DNA of 64,000 bases from Myrica gale (lineage: Eukaryota; Streptophyta; Magnoliopsida; Fagales; Myricaceae). The notes below the pieces were generated by a model. It did not search any database. It was not told the origin of the DNA and saw only the letters and a program-made list of their open reading frames with translations. Location of the stretch: contig OZ005619.1 of NCBI GenBank assembly GCA_963930655.1, forward strand, positions 22,758,752 to 22,822,751. Reading direction: 5' to 3'. Below, in pieces: positions 34,760 to 48,197 of the stretch. A program made the translations under genes and the position numbers. Each line of letters opens with the position of its first letter. The first letter of the stretch is position 1.

Positions 34760-37700
34760 GGCAGGGGAGGGTCATATATAAAGGTGAGGGTCAAGGAAGA
34801 GAGAGGGGAAGAAATGGGCTACGGAAGGGTTGGGTTCTTAAACTATGGTTGGGTTAGTATGGGAGTTGTGATGGTGGGGGCACCCTGTTTTTGTTGGGAG
34901 AGAGAAGTGTGTGCGCGGGTTGTGAGATTCCAAGGTGTTGGGCGCGAGCGGCTCCGTGTCTCCGCGGATGGATGTTCCTCCACCGTTGGATTCTCTTTTG
35001 CTTTTGGTTTGTGGATTAGGATAAGTGATGGGGGCTCTTTTCCGTTCATCATTTTCCTTCTGCCCTTTTCCTATGTTCAAAAGCTGCAAAGTTGCTGCGT
35101 CTGCGAGAGTGGAATTTACGAAAGTGGGCATTTTAATAGTGTTTTTTTTTTTAAAATTTCCCCGGCTGATAAGCGCATAAACATATTCGTATTTTGTTAT
35201 TGTGGGAGTTAATCTAATGCAAGTGGGTGAAATATACGTTATTTATATGGTAATATTCATTGAGTGGTTTAGTATGAGATCAGGAAACATAACCATGGTT
35301 AGCGGTGTAGCTAACGAAGAATTTATCCTCTTCGGTGGTATGGATAGATTAGGCAAAACGACTCTTCAGGTGATATGCCCAGTGCCTGGTTCGAGATCAG
35401 GAAACATACCCATGCTGCAATGATGTTTCATCATACAAATTTTGAATACTAAAATTCATGAAAAGTAAATAGATAGATTATTTGAATTTTTTATATTTAT
35501 TTTAAATAAAAATCATAATTTGACTAAAAATAAAATAATTTTAAAAACTTATTTTATTAAAATAAATATTTTGAGAGTTAATTTTTACACTCCAAAATAC
35601 CAAAGCAACTAATAATACAGTTAGAATTAGTTGGTTGAATCCCCGCACAATCATGATTAGAGGGGGTCATTGACCCGCCTCTCATACCCTGGTTGGGATT
35701 GCGTGGTTTATATATATATATATATAAACAGGCCGAACCAGCGAGGAATAGTGGGGTCGGTCACCCCCATCACCTGAAAACTTCCACACATAATCTACAG
35801 TGCTCTCTCTCCGGCTCTCTCTCTTTTTCAGCCTTTTTAGAACTCTGTCCCTTCTTTTGAAATGCTGATTCCGCCTCTGTATATATACTGACAAATTAAG
35901 TGATCAGATTGGATAACTGACCCATTTTTTTGTACATTAATAGCAAGAGCGATATTTGGGAGTTGTGTGGTTTGGACTCCCGATATTAGACTTTATTTTC
36001 TCTATAATCAAACCGATTATTTAAGTGGAGATAGTAAATGGTGGGGTGGATTTTGCTCTATTCTATTTGAGATTTATTTGTATGTTATATGGTCCTCGCT
36101 CTGGGGTGGCCTCTTTTGTACATGGGCTTGGTACTTTATGAGTAATTGGGTGAATAGATTAGCTTGTCGTCAGCTAAAATATATAATTATATAAAATTAT
36201 TGCTAATAACAAGTACACGGTACAATTTGTTTTAAAAACATATATATAACAGTGCATGTGATTCTTTTAATGATAGGAACCTTTGTCCGGAATGAATAAT
36301 TTTTTTTTACTAAGTTATTGTTTAGAATGAATATGATTCACCTCCATCTAACCCAAAGTATTGTAACCCCAATTTCACAAAGACATTTATTTATGTCATG
36401 CTTCGTTTGAGATCCTTTCAACCAGAAAATTCCAAAATCAGGGTGATGTTCGTTTTGAAGGTTTTTGTAGGATTTAGAGAATTTTGTGAATTTTTAGGTG
36501 ATATTAAAGTTGCGTTGGTGTTTGTGTAGAAGTTGGTGAGGTGTAAAAAAATGAATGATGATGTTTATAGTTTTTTTGTTTTTTTTTCGACTTTATTATT
36601 ATTTTTATTAAAATAATAATATTTTTAATAAAAAATTAAAGAAAAAACGAAATAATACTCAATCCGACAATAAAGCCGTGAGAAAAGGAGGGCAAGCGAC
36701 ATGTCAGGCGCAAAAAAGAGGGCGAAAAGCATGACTTATGTCAGGAGTTTGGCAGGCGACATGCAGGTTATTTTTGAAAATTCCAAGTTTGCCCATATGT
36801 GTTTTTAGTTATTAGGTTGTGGTGGAGGGTGTTTTAGTAATTCAATATCAACTTTTTAAGGGCAAAAAAAGAAAACAAAATTCTGAATCCTTGATTTCTT
36901 CTCAACTCTGCCGAACATACTTTCTTTAGGATTCGATTCATGGTTTTTTTAACAAAACGAACATCACCCAGGACTATTTGGGTAACTTTTAAAGTACTGA
37001 AAAATCCAAACCCTCGACTATTTGGGTAATATAACTACACGTTCTTGTTTAACCGGAATAATTTTTCCCTATTTACATGTTTTATTCTTATATATGCACC
37101 AAAATACGTTTTAAAACTCTGAAGTCGAACTTGAGTTAAGATTAAACCAACCTACCATCCCAATATAAGGTGATAAGAAGTTAGAATCTTGAACCACCAA
37201 ATTTGTACCACTCGAACATATAGGGAAATTTACCACATCAGTTGACGAAAGACCCATTTCGTAAAAAACATATATTTAAGTACTAAAGTTTTAAAAAATT
37301 AAATCTAAATATCTAAATATAAAAAAGAGGTAAAATTCAAAGAGTAAAATGTTAAATTTTCAATTATTTATTACAGATATTTTCAACCACTTTTATTTTA
37401 ATATTTCTACAGCGACTCAACTTTGACAAAAAGAGTAGTAAAATAAAAGTTACGTGTACGAAGAAAAGCACCACTAATTCTAATACTGCCAGCTTCTTGG
37501 CTGCCTACCGCCATTATCGAACGCTGCGTAAATGCAGGATTAGAAATAGGCGATCGAGGTTACTTTACTCCTTTCGAACGAATATATTACCACGACTAAA
37601 CATCTCCTCCAACAAAAAGAAAAAAAGGCTAATTTTATTTAGTTACTTTAGACCTACCTAGTGGCTAGTGCATACATGATACATGTTACATGTGTCTAAG

Positions 37701-38810
37701 ATTAGATTCGTACTTTAGAGTTTGCCATGGTCCATGTGCACCAGATTGCCAATGGCAGTGAGTCAGAGTTACTGAATTATGCGGCGCGTGAAGGTGTTGA
37801 AAAGGACAATTTTCTTTAGAGGTCCTACTCGGAACAAATGTGGCATCCTTATCCTACCGTCAAAGCCATGTCATCGTCCCCCACTTGCAGGCACCAGTAA
37901 AAACTTAAAACGTATCCGAGTGCGAATTTTACTTTAGCGGGTGCAGCATCAGATTACCCCCCCCCCCCTCCCTTTTTGTTTCTTCTATGCCAATATGCCA
38001 ACTCTAGTGGTCTTGATTATAGGAAGTAATCGTTGTAAGATATTCGAATTAAATCATAACTACATGTTTTAAGAAGAGAATACCGTCACCATAACTACAC
38101 AAACATGCAAGTGATGATAAAGGCAGGCGCAAGAGTTGGATCGAAGGATTTCCACCCACATCCTATGTTGGGCGTCCTATAAAAACCGCTAAACCAATCT
38201 TATTATCCTTCTCCAAAATGATTTTACTCTATAGATTTTTTTTTTAATCTCAGGCACCCTATGAAAATCGCTAAACCAATTCAATTATCATTCCCTGCAA
38301 TGATTTAACTAGATATATTTTATTTTTTTAATTATTTTTTTTTTTAAAAAGCATAAAGGTTCCTACAGCATTGTATGCAATAATTAACTAGGGAATCAAT
38401 CAAACGTAGAGGCAGGATAATAAAAGATTGGGTCAGAATGGAGGAATCTTTGGCTTTGCATTGGGTCCCGTCTTCGTTCCCGAATTAAAAAAGTGCAATA
38501 TTTCCCCGTTGATTCCAACTAACAGGGGTATAAAACCAAAGTTCAGATCAATTTGAATCCATAAAAGTGTCTTTTTCATATAATAATAACCGTTCCCTCT
38601 GTTATAAACTAGAGAAGAAGAAAAAAACCCCTGTATGGTTCGAATTACATGATTGAGGTGATATGAGCTACAGCTATTGCTATAGGCCGGTAGTAGATGG
38701 GCTGAGTGGCTTTGATATCTGTAGAATCTATTAACAGGGATATTAATGCCATGTTAGAATAATATTAAATCTAAATATGGACGTTGTTATCCGCTATTTT
38801 GGGTCTTACA
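34760..38810. other. Intergenic region between LBD gene and RNase H-like fragment
   Basis: The first part should be the promoter of the minus-strand LBD gene. I see no other gene; the open frames at 34703-35212 and 35967-36194 lack domain signatures. A TA microsatellite lies at about 35708-35726. A MITE (36441-36969) is listed separately. An imperfect tandem duplication with a period of about 82 bp covers roughly 38170-38330 (CCTATAAAAACCGCTAAACC and CCTATGAAAATCGCTAAACC). A C run sits near 37959. Confidence 0.45.
36441..36969. mobile_element. MITE with perfect 17-bp terminal inverted repeats
   Basis: GGGTGATGTTCGTTTTG at 36441-36457 is exactly complementary to 36953-36969. The 529-bp interval is AT-rich and non-coding. 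Size, ends and lack of genes fit a MITE, perhaps Tourist/Harbinger-like from the GGG start and the GTTCGTTT interior. I could not find a clear flanking target duplication, so the superfamily stays open. Confidence 0.7.
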
Positions 38811-38815
38811 TACCA

Positions 38816-39115
38816 CTTGTTCGAGATTCTTACAGCTATTTTTGTATGGTTTACTGAACGATTAGTTGCTATGAGCTCTTTATTGGATAAGAGGCGGAAG
38901 TGGGATTGCGTGATTTTTTGAGAGTGACTGTTGCTGTGCGGCAAGGTCTTATCCTGTTGATCCTTCGAAGTTTTGGGCGGTTGATGACCTGGTTCTTTTC
39001 ATTTGGAAGGGGGTTTTGGAGGCTAGGGATTGAAGGGTTGCCTGGTCCTATGTCTCGTAATAAATTAGCCCATGGTTTGGCTAAGTGGGCTGCTAGTTCA
39101 GGTGTTGTTGGTTTC
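38816..39115 (+). pseudogene. Remnant of an RNase H-like (RVT_3) domain, LINE-type
   Basis: Pieces in two neighbouring frames read WAVDDLVLFIWKGVLEARD, RVAWSYVS and then SRNKLAHGLAKWAASSG. The pattern of a hydrophobic helix, W-S-x-V-S-R-N and N-K-x-A-H-x-L-A-K-W-A matches the C-terminal end of plant RNase H-like RVT_3 domains, which are usual in plant LINE ORF2 proteins and their relics. It is interrupted by stop codons near 39030 and a frame change near 39055, so it is not functional. No poly(A) tail or target duplication was found, so mobility is inferred only. Confidence 0.5.
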
Positions 39116-39129
39116 AGCAAAATAAAAAT

Positions 39130-40380
39130 CTAAAACTTAAGTCATTAATATAACTATTTAATTATTGGGCGAGCGAGTGAGCTAGAGTTCGTGTCAATAA
39201 TGGATTGTTCCCAGTAAGACATTTTGTCTTTCTATTTTGATTACTGCAATGAACACTGGCACCATTTTATTAGTTAATACGTAAAAATTGGACGGGGTAC
39301 ATTGGGCTAAGTTTCTATACCCATATAAACATAGATTTTACTGAGGTTTTTCTTTTCTTTTTTCTGTCATAAAAAGTGAACAGTTTGTACCAGAGCTATT
39401 TTGAGGAAATCATCAAATCAGGGTGCAAGGAGGGACAGCTAGAGGTTAAGTACTCTTTCCCCTTAACGCAACTACAATAGGATTGGGGTATCTGCCAAGA
39501 CGGATGATCGAGACAAGTGTACGATGTAGGACTACGATCTAGGATGTTCCCCAAGGCTGATGAAAGCGCCTAACCTTAATTAATCACACCCGAGCTATAG
39601 CTGTAGAAGGTGCATAGATGTGGACAATAGGCATCAGTAGCAATGATCCTGATTCCTGATATGTACAAAGTCCCTACAACACTTGGTCATACCTCCCCGA
39701 CCCGAAAATAAAGGTTCAAGACAGTCGTGGATCCGATCACCTGCGTACTTTCATTTTTTATGGACCTGTCACGCCACTGACGCTGCCTTCTCATTTGCCT
39801 AAGGGAAGAAAAATGTTGGCTCTCATTTATTATAACGTGGTGAAATTTTTCAACCAAGGAAGCAGTACAAGACATACGGAAAGTGTATGGGGACCAGCAC
39901 TCAAGTAAAGCAGAGGAGAGCGTTTTCTCTTTACCAGAAGAAACAAAGAGCTCAACTCAAAATATCATGAATTTGCGGGCCACATCTTGAAGATGCCGAT
40001 ACGTGGGATCATTTCAGTGAGGCAAGTTGGATTAGGTTGAACCCAGTTTCTATTCCTAAATGATGGTTTGTACCGAAAGTTTATGATTTATGTTAATCAA
40101 TTTGCATCTCTAGTATAAGATACAAGGTTAGATCAATCAAATCATACACCGCCCATATCACCTTTGATTATCTAGACGAAGTTCCAGGCTCAATCAGTTT
40201 TCGGTGGTCCATCCACCACTACGAAGGAGAAGCCAAAAGAAAAAAAAAATTCGTACTGAATAGTGCCTACCGTGGGTGTCTACTTCTATGAAAAGGAAAC
40301 CTTATAGGTGACTCGGCCGGTTTGCTCAAAGAATCTCTTCCCTATTAAGACACCCAGACTTTTAGACTGGAGTACTGAGA
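39130..40380. other. Intergenic region upstream of the formamidase gene
   Basis: No coding region is supported. The part nearest 40382 should carry the promoter and leader for the upstream first exon of the formamidase gene. I did not find a clear TATA box there. Confidence 0.4.
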
Positions 40381-40381
40381 C

Positions 40382-40600
40382 ATGGCTCAATATGGTGCCA
40401 GATTGGTTGTGCCCATAGATTTGAAGAAAAAGCCATGGGAGCAGAAACTTCCCCTTCACAACCGGTGGCACCCGGACATACCTCCAGTTGCGGAGGTGAA
40501 AGTAGGAGAGCTTTTTAGAGTAGAGATGGTGGACTTCAGCGGAGGTCGCATAACAAAGAACTACTCTGCCGAGGACATCAAGCATGCTGATCCATCAATT
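40382..40600 (+). CDS. Duplicated, possibly alternative first exon of the formamidase gene
   Basis: This open exon starts with ATG and ends at an ATT|GTGAGT donor. Its 73 codons equal the length of the downstream first exon (41293-41511), and about 50 of 73 residues are identical, including VPIDL, KKPWEQK, PLHNRWHP and GELFRVEM. It ends in phase 0, so it can join the same second exon at 41679 in frame. Either it is an alternative first exon with its own promoter, or it is all that remains of a tandem gene copy. It has no internal stop and keeps the conserved motifs, which favours continued use. Confidence 0.75.
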
Positions 40601-43600
40601 GTGAGTTCCTTCCTTAGCTTTTTGTCATATCAGAAAAAAAATTGAGGTTCTAGTTCATCCTTTGTAAGAACCATAATATAGCTAGCTTTACCTTTCTCCA
40701 CGTCTGCAGAAGGAAAACGTTTTCCCAATCATGTTGATGGGCATATTTTCTTGCAGTTGGATATACTCAAGAAACCTTAGTTTGGCTCATGTCGAAAGAC
40801 AGAACATGATCATTTTACCTAATATGTCTATTTCCTCCAGTGATATCTAGGAATCATTTTACCTAATAAATGTGTTCTGGCAGTATGAAACATTTGTAGT
40901 AACCACAATTCTAACAAGACATAGACATTTCTACGTATGAAGTAAACTAGGAACTTGAGGGATAAACACGAATTTCTCCAAGTCCTAATTAATGTCCTCT
41001 GTTGGTCTGTCAAAATCATTTCCTAATTTCTTTCCTCTGCATTTCAGTCGAGTGTTTCCAACAATGGACTAGAAATCTAAAAAAACTAAGTATTTCTGTG
41101 ATGCTAACCATAGGAAAGGTTTAAGCCTCGCCTTTTCTTTTGGTGGATCATCTGGAAAAATCGTAATGTACTCACTGTCAATGGGTCCCATGCATGGAAG
41201 TCCAACCTCCTCTGTCCAAATAATGCCACTGCGTTAGCCCTATAAGTCCACCACAACAATCCCATGCTCTCGGCTCTTCCACAGACTCATCCATGGCTCC
41301 TCCAACCCCAAGATTACTGGTGCCCATAGACTTGACAAAGAAGCCATGGGAGCAAAAATTCCCCCTCCACAACCGTTGGCATCCTCGCATACCCTCTGTT
41401 GCAGAGGTAAAAACTGGCGAACTCTTTAGAGTGGAGATGTTAGACTGGACTGGAGGTTCCATTAAAGACGATGGCTCTGCACTCGATATAAAATTCCTAG
41501 ACCTCTCGACTGTAAGTATGAGCATTAACCTATCAACTGAAGGTAAACTTACTAAATGTAAAGGTGATTGGTGCCATCGTTCTCATAGTAAGGAACCGCT
41601 TTGCTTATCGAGACAGACGTATTATCATATCCTATGAGCGCGATCATAATGAGTAGACCTAATGATTCACTGTTACAGGTACATTACCTCAGTGGGCCAA
41701 TTAGAGTTGTGGACCAGGATGGGGTACCGGCCAAGCCTGGTGATCTTCTGGTTGTGGAAATATTGAACTTGGGTCCTCTTCCTGGAGATGAATGGGGTTT
41801 TACAGCAACATTTGATAGAGAAAATGGAGGTGGATTCCTGACGGACCATTTTCCTTGCGCAACCAAAGCTATTTGGTATTTTGAAGGAATATATGCCTAC
41901 TCTCCTCACATACCAGGTAAAGTTCCTACTTTCTACCGTCCCCCACCTACCTGACAGTATGGTTCTGAAAGCTTCATAGAGTACTCCCCCAACAATATTC
42001 TTAACTATTCAGAAAAAAACAAATAGAAAATTTCATATTTCACTATGCATAACAGGAGTAAGATTCCCCGGTTTGACTCACCCGGGACTTATCGGAACTG
42101 CCCCATCAATGGAACTGCTCAACATATGGAACGAAAGGGAAAGAGGACTTGAAGAAAATGGGCTCCAAAACTTCAAACTCTGTGAGGTCTTGCATTCACG
42201 ACCATTAGCAAACCTACCAACAACCAAAGGCTGCCGCCTTGGAAAGGTATGTGACGTTGATTACAAATGAGAGTATCAAAGCGACCATGATAGAACTTTC
42301 AAGCATTCTAGAAGCAAATGTTAGCCCCGAGAGGTGGAACTGAACCAACTTTAGATCAGCAGAATAGTCATTCAATGTCATGGTCATTTTGTAGATTGAA
42401 GAGGGTACTCCTGAGTGGGAAAAGATTGCTAGGGAGGCTGCAAGAACAATTCCAGGAAGAGAAAATGGCGGCAATTGTGACATCAAAAATCTCAGCAGAG
42501 GTTCAAAGATATACCTTCCAGTATTTATCGAGGGAGCAAATCTTAGTACTGGTGACATGCACTTTTCTCAGGGTGATGGTGAAATCTCATTCTGTGGGGC
42601 AATCGAGATGAGTGGTTTCCTAGAACTCAAGTACGTTTTATATCTCAATGTTCTTGTTTCTACATTAGGAACTATAAATGTGGACCAACATCGATAGTAT
42701 TGATGTCAACAGTAACTTTCCAACATTACCAGATGAATATTCCGGAAAGAAAGTCGAGAGTGAATTCTTTATTGTTTTCCTTATGCTTTTCAATGGTAGG
42801 AAGCCAATTTATGTTTCTCATGGTTCACTATTTCGATGCATAGAAATAGAAGTCATTGCCAATTACTCAGATATTCAGTAAAGGAAATGACAACTCTAGC
42901 TAAAGAAGCAACCGTATCGAATTACACTTCCTAGTGACAAAGACAAGAATATTGGGAGTTTCTTGTGTAAATTGATATACTAGGAACTCCGAACTCCAAT
43001 TAAACTAGCAAAGAAAGAGATGCTGCACTCCTCATCGCAAGGCAAGCCTTTTCCTACTGAAACTAATTAAGATTCTTAGAAACATCTTATGAGCTAGACT
43101 ATCTAAACATCCTCAAAAGTACCTTCTTCACTTTTGATGTCAACCACAATGTTTGTCCATCCCAGTAACCTACAGACTAAATTTACATGCTAATATCAAC
43201 AACTAAGCAACACGTCGCGGGACATTTCCCTCACCTACCATAAACCTCTCTCATCAGAATTGGGTCAGATACTCCTTTCACTTACAGCTATTTCCAGCAT
43301 CCAATACATTATTCCCATCTAATTGGTTATCCAAGGCATAATTCGTTCTTATCTTGTTTATTTCAGGTGTGACCTTATCAGAGGTGGAATGAAAGAGTAC
43401 CTTACACCAATGGGTCCCACTCCGCTCCATGTGAACCCAATCTTTGAGATAGGTCCAGTCGAGCCGAGGTTCTCAGAATGGTTGGTATTTGAGGGGATCA
43501 GCGTCGACGAGAGTGGGAGGCAACACTACCTTGATGCAAGTGTTGCTTACAAGCGGGCAGTACTTAATGCCATTGACTACCTCTCCAAATTTGGGTATTC

Positions 43601-44425
43601 CAAAGAACAGGTTTAAGATCAGTCTCCAAATCATACCCACAATTCCTATTACTCACACAATGTCATGTCCACAGAAAGAAGCACCAAAATAAGTACCTTT
43701 ATTAAACAAGGTTTGTAATGCATTACTGATCTAGCAGACATGATGGTCCCTATCAGGTTTATCTTCTGCTATCATGCTGCCCTTGTGAAGGAAGAATTTC
43801 TGGGATAGTCGATTCACCCAATGCTTGTGCTACCCTAGCGATCCCAACCGCTATCTTTGACCAGGTGGCTATTTTCCACAAATTTTAGGGCAAGCATACA
43901 TCAAATATTTGTACTTACCGGTTTCCATCCTATAGTCATTCTAGATTTACCAGGTCGCTAATTTACCAGGAGACCCAGTCAGATTGCTAGAACTTCAATA
44001 TGTAGACTTCCTATTCAGATTATCAGTCAAGATTCCAGTACAATGAGATAATGAGCCTCCAACTGTCTGCCAAACTAAAATTCATATAAACCTTTAATGA
44101 GAAGGAAGCCTCTCCATAGTTCTCCAATTGTAACCATGTGACTCACATGCAATGGACATCTAATCTTAGAAAGGAGTGGCAGATGCTTTTGACCTACACT
44201 ACCCGTCTCCCCAACCTCGCACCCCAAAAAATAATCAATGCATCAATTATTATGCTATTGACTATTTGCACACCCACTCTTTACAAATGCTATATGTTTC
44301 TGCAGGATATTCGTCCAAAAAACAAGGTTCCTGTTGGGCCCCGGCTAGTCAGGAAACCAGATGTCCTTAAATGCACTTATGATGGAAATTTGCCAGTCAC
44401 AAGGAATCCTAGTGCCTTAAAATAA
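40382..44425 (+). CDS. Formamidase/acetamidase (FmdA/AmdA family)
   Basis: The gene encodes an enzyme of the family that hydrolyses formamide or short amides to acid plus ammonia. The main form uses exons 41293-41511, 41679-41916, 42056-42246, 42395-42630, 43367-43610, 43757-43864 and 44306-44425, giving 451 residues, the family's usual length. All introns are GT-AG and the phases fit throughout. Signature stretches include LVPIDLTKKPWEQK, PLHNRWHP, GTAPSMELLNIWNERE, MHFSQGDGEISFCGAIE, PRFSEWLVFEGISVDESG and AYKRAVLNAIDYLSKFGYS. An AATAAA near 44513 is a likely poly(A) signal. A second, homologous first exon lies upstream at 40382-40600 and is listed separately. The gene looks intact. Substrate is inferred from family membership. 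Confidence 0.93.
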
Positions 44426-45222
44426 CTCTTAGCAGGGATGCTGAGTAAGCCAAGGAAACACCAGGAATGATACCTTTGGCACCAACTAGGTTTATGTATA
44501 TCTATTGCCTGAAATAAAGATGGAGGTTCTGCTATTCCGTACTGCACAATTACTTAATTCCTTATCACTATCTATTGCATTGCACTTTACCCAGATACTA
44601 ACTTATTAATATGAGCATTATCTGTGGACTATCTTTCTACAGGTTTACTTTCGTAACAAAATGTGTCTGTTACTGTCACTAGTCAAAGGTGTCTTTTTCC
44701 TTTTAGATGTAACATTATCCTCAATTTCAAAAGGAAGTTCTGCTCATTAGCCTAAGATACATAAAAGGTGCTCATTCTTATTTCACCCTTACAAGACATT
44801 TAACTGCATCCTCCAAACAACATATTAAGCTTCCTCCGAGTTATCTTTCATACTTGAATTCAAAACTATACCGGATTTATATATATGTAACAGCTGCCAC
44901 GCTTACGAGGGCAACGATTTTGTATATAGCTAAATAATTAAAAGAGTTTGTGTCCAAGGGAAAAACAACTTCCGTTGAACTATAATTTGCAGGCTAAACA
45001 TCACATTGTTTTTTTTACAAAATCCACTAGTTCATTTATAGCAAATCAACAGTACAATTAATTACCACATCCTCCCTAAGATGAAAATCTCCAAAAGGAG
45101 TTTAAAAAGGCTACTGCCCCACTATGGATCGTCGGTCACAATTGTCCAGATATTAACTACAACTTCAATCTGAAATTTAACCTATGTATTTCAGAGGAAC
45201 CCTACCATTGTGTAAGATGCAC

Positions 45223-48197
45223 TCAATAATAGATTGAGAGTGTACGATGATGTTGCAGCGATGAAGATTGAACTCCAGACGCCCAGAGCCAAAGGTCCAA
45301 CTCCACACTTAGCACCTGCAGAATGAAGTCTTGTGATTAGGAATTGGACAGAACTGACGAAAGTAGATAACCAATGATGTACTGAACAAGAATCAAAAGG
45401 CATGATATTTTGATCCAATTGCACTATATCTAGACACAAGAGCCTGCTAGAATTCCCAATGAAAAAAAGGTATGTTTGCTTAGTTAATTTAATACAAGGA
45501 AAAACATTAGGAGAAGAACATAATGCATCAGGAATAAGGAAATAACACTAATGGTTGGCACTTCAAATTTGGACAGGAAAATGAAAAAATATCCCGTGTG
45601 CCTGGACGTAAATGTAATGAAACTGGAATGTCTCTGGACAAAAACAATACCTGCTTTCCTGATCTCATACAGATCAATTCCCTCATTTTCTCCACAGCAT
45701 GTACAGAGCAAGCTCGTAGTTCAACTTCCTCCTCACTGCCTGGACCTATTTCACCATTGGCTTCAATAGTGCTGGCTAGGGTGGAACTATATTTTAGAAC
45801 ACCAAGCTGTCGAAGCATTGCAGGAACAATGTAGTCTGCCATTATAGTGAGCGAACCAATGTCATCAAATTCTCCATATGCTTGGCCTTTGAATGCACCC
45901 CATAAATCAGCTACAAATATCTGAGCTCTTTTATACAAGAACACCTGGCGGCCTTTGTATAGCGAGTGATCTCGAAAGCCTATAACATTTCAGTTGTTCT
46001 GAGTCAATATGCATCTTTACTTGACGTATACAACAACCATTTTAAAACATAGCTGTAGTCAACACAGTGAGAAGATAGTACAGACAAACAAAATAAATAA
46101 AAGAAATAATGAATGGATGAGACCAGGAAAGTGACGTGTAACTAGAGCCACAAGCTTCAAAGCTGATTTTCCAGAGGACTGCACCAGATTGGATGCCTCG
46201 CCATCAAAGCTCCTTTCCAGTTCGAAGCCAACCTAAAACATTAGACTCAACAGCATCAGATTTATATGAACCCAAAAGATTTACAAACTTGAAAAGTATT
46301 ACTGGCAACAAGGTTATAAATATGCAAAACAGGATGGCACCATTCGGTAAATTAGACTTAAGCAAGTGCAATGGTAATTGACCTCATGTAGTAAACGAAC
46401 ACGTTCATCCTCCAAAGGAAGTGGTCTTGGCCATTTCAACAGCTCACGTAACTGATGACCTGACAACATACATTGATCTCATCACTTAAAGATTCAAAAT
46501 ACCAATTTTTCTCTTATAAAGATTTCCATAGTGCCAAACCTAAAAACTCCTTCAACAATGCACCTAAAATAATAGTGCTCAATTTTATATTATGTTATAT
46601 TATTTTATTTTTAAGAAGTTCATAACAATTTTGGAGTGTGGCATTTAATCAAAAAACTCCTCATCGGAAAATTCAACTCTCGGTCCTTCAGGAACATTTT
46701 AAGCAGAAAACATTGCCTTATAGGAAAGTGTAACTTAAAACTAATAATATTGGGTACAAGACATAGCAATTGTGTGTGTGACCTTGCATGTACGTCAGAA
46801 AGGACGAAGATACAAGGTTGAAGAAGCATAATACCGGTAAGCTTTTGCAGACGATCAGCGTCGAACACAGATTTATCATTTTGTAAGGCCGCCTTTAACC
46901 CCAAGGCCAAATGCTCATAAGTTAAATCCTTATCTGTTAAGAAGCAACAATTGCGGAAAAGTGGAGAAGAAGTAGCTAGTGTGGCAAATTACAAAGCACA
47001 TGAACATAGCTTGCAATATACAATATGCATTGTGGGTTCCTACATAATATGGAGTCGACTAATGCAAGTAAACTAAAGTTCATGCCATGGAATATTCAAG
47101 CCAGATGACTATCAACTACAGCAAGAACAGAGACGTTGGCCTTGCTGGTTGTAATGCTTCAACTCTATATCTCAGTAAAAATTAGAAGCTTTGAAAAAGT
47201 TATGTCAAATACAAGCTGTTCTGGCAATTGTATTCAATTCTATCATAGCAGCACACGACTGCTTAAGAGCTTTTAGCACCAAAGCATATGTCCAAAGGGA
47301 GCTGATGTCAGAAATCGAGTGTGACATGTTAAATTATAATTCTTTCCTCACTGACTGACCAGCTAAATAATCTCAATTAACATCTTTATTTAATTGATGG
47401 ATAACATATTGAAGCTCTTGAAACCACGACCTTATCCTCCTATAGGTAACTGACAAAACTTATATTCTTCTGCAACTTGTGCCTCAACTCATTCGCTTCA
47501 TGGAATCAATAATCTGGCTACCTTAACCGCGTACACCATAAAAATTACCATAGGTTTTCTGCATATATCATGACCAAAACGTAATTTCTGCAGTGCCCAT
47601 AAATTTACAAGTGAACCAAACGCAATTACAGCAGGTCAGTCCAGCAAACACTAGCATCTCCCTCGCCATCTAATAAAGCACGATTACGAAGACAGTAAGA
47701 ATAAAAAAAGTGCATCCAAAAATGACTGAAAACAGCTCGTCACAAAATTATGATTCCTCCAAAATCTGTTCCGTTGAAAACGTGATCAAACAAAGCACAA
47801 ATTCAAAGCACTAATAAATCTAAAACAACAAGAGCCAGGACAACAATAATAATATAATAAATCCCGTGAAAGACAAATGAAATACCGGGCCAAAAACAGA
47901 AATTCAAAGCATCCAGAACAAACAAGTACTGAACCGTGAGGGGGCCGTCGTCAAAATAGTGAATCCCTTCGAAATCCCATTCCACTTTGGGGATAGGGCC
48001 TATACTGTCCACGACTTTCTCAATCCCTGCACAAGAACGAGAACTACCTAAGCCACCCTCTAAACTCGGCATTGCTATGCTCACAAACAACCAGCCTTCT
48101 GCATGCAATAAGAGAAACGATACGAACCTGCGGAGTCGACGACCACGTGTGAAGAGCGGCTGGCGACCCACTCTGAGCTTGCCCTAACATCGTCCAT
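45223..48197 (-). CDS. Queuosine salvage protein, QNG1/DUF2419 family
   Basis: Seven exons on the minus strand, 48197-48128, 48026-47886, 46933-46835, 46459-46383, 46232-46124, 45979-45651 and 45315-45223, encode 305 residues. The phases agree at every junction and all introns are GT-AG. Family stretches are WDFEGIHYFDDGPLTVQYLF followed by VLDALNFCFWP, LTYEHLALGLKAAL, GFRDHSLYKGRQVFLYKRAQ, FDDIGSLTIMADYIVPAMLR, LGVLKYS and EVELRACSVHAVEKMRE, ending HHRTLSIYY. In animals and fungi this family releases queuine from queuosine 5'-phosphate so that it can be reused for tRNA modification; plants must also salvage queuine. The gene is tail to tail with the formamidase gene, with about 800 bp between the two stop codons. 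The gene looks intact. Confidence 0.9.

Noticed and set aside
34703-35212. 169-codon open frame upstream of the LBD gene
   Set aside because: It begins in the G run and GA tract and shows no domain; probably promoter DNA read by chance.
40382-40600. Reading the upstream formamidase exon as a separate complete gene
   Set aside because: It ends at a splice donor and no second set of downstream exons lies before 41293.
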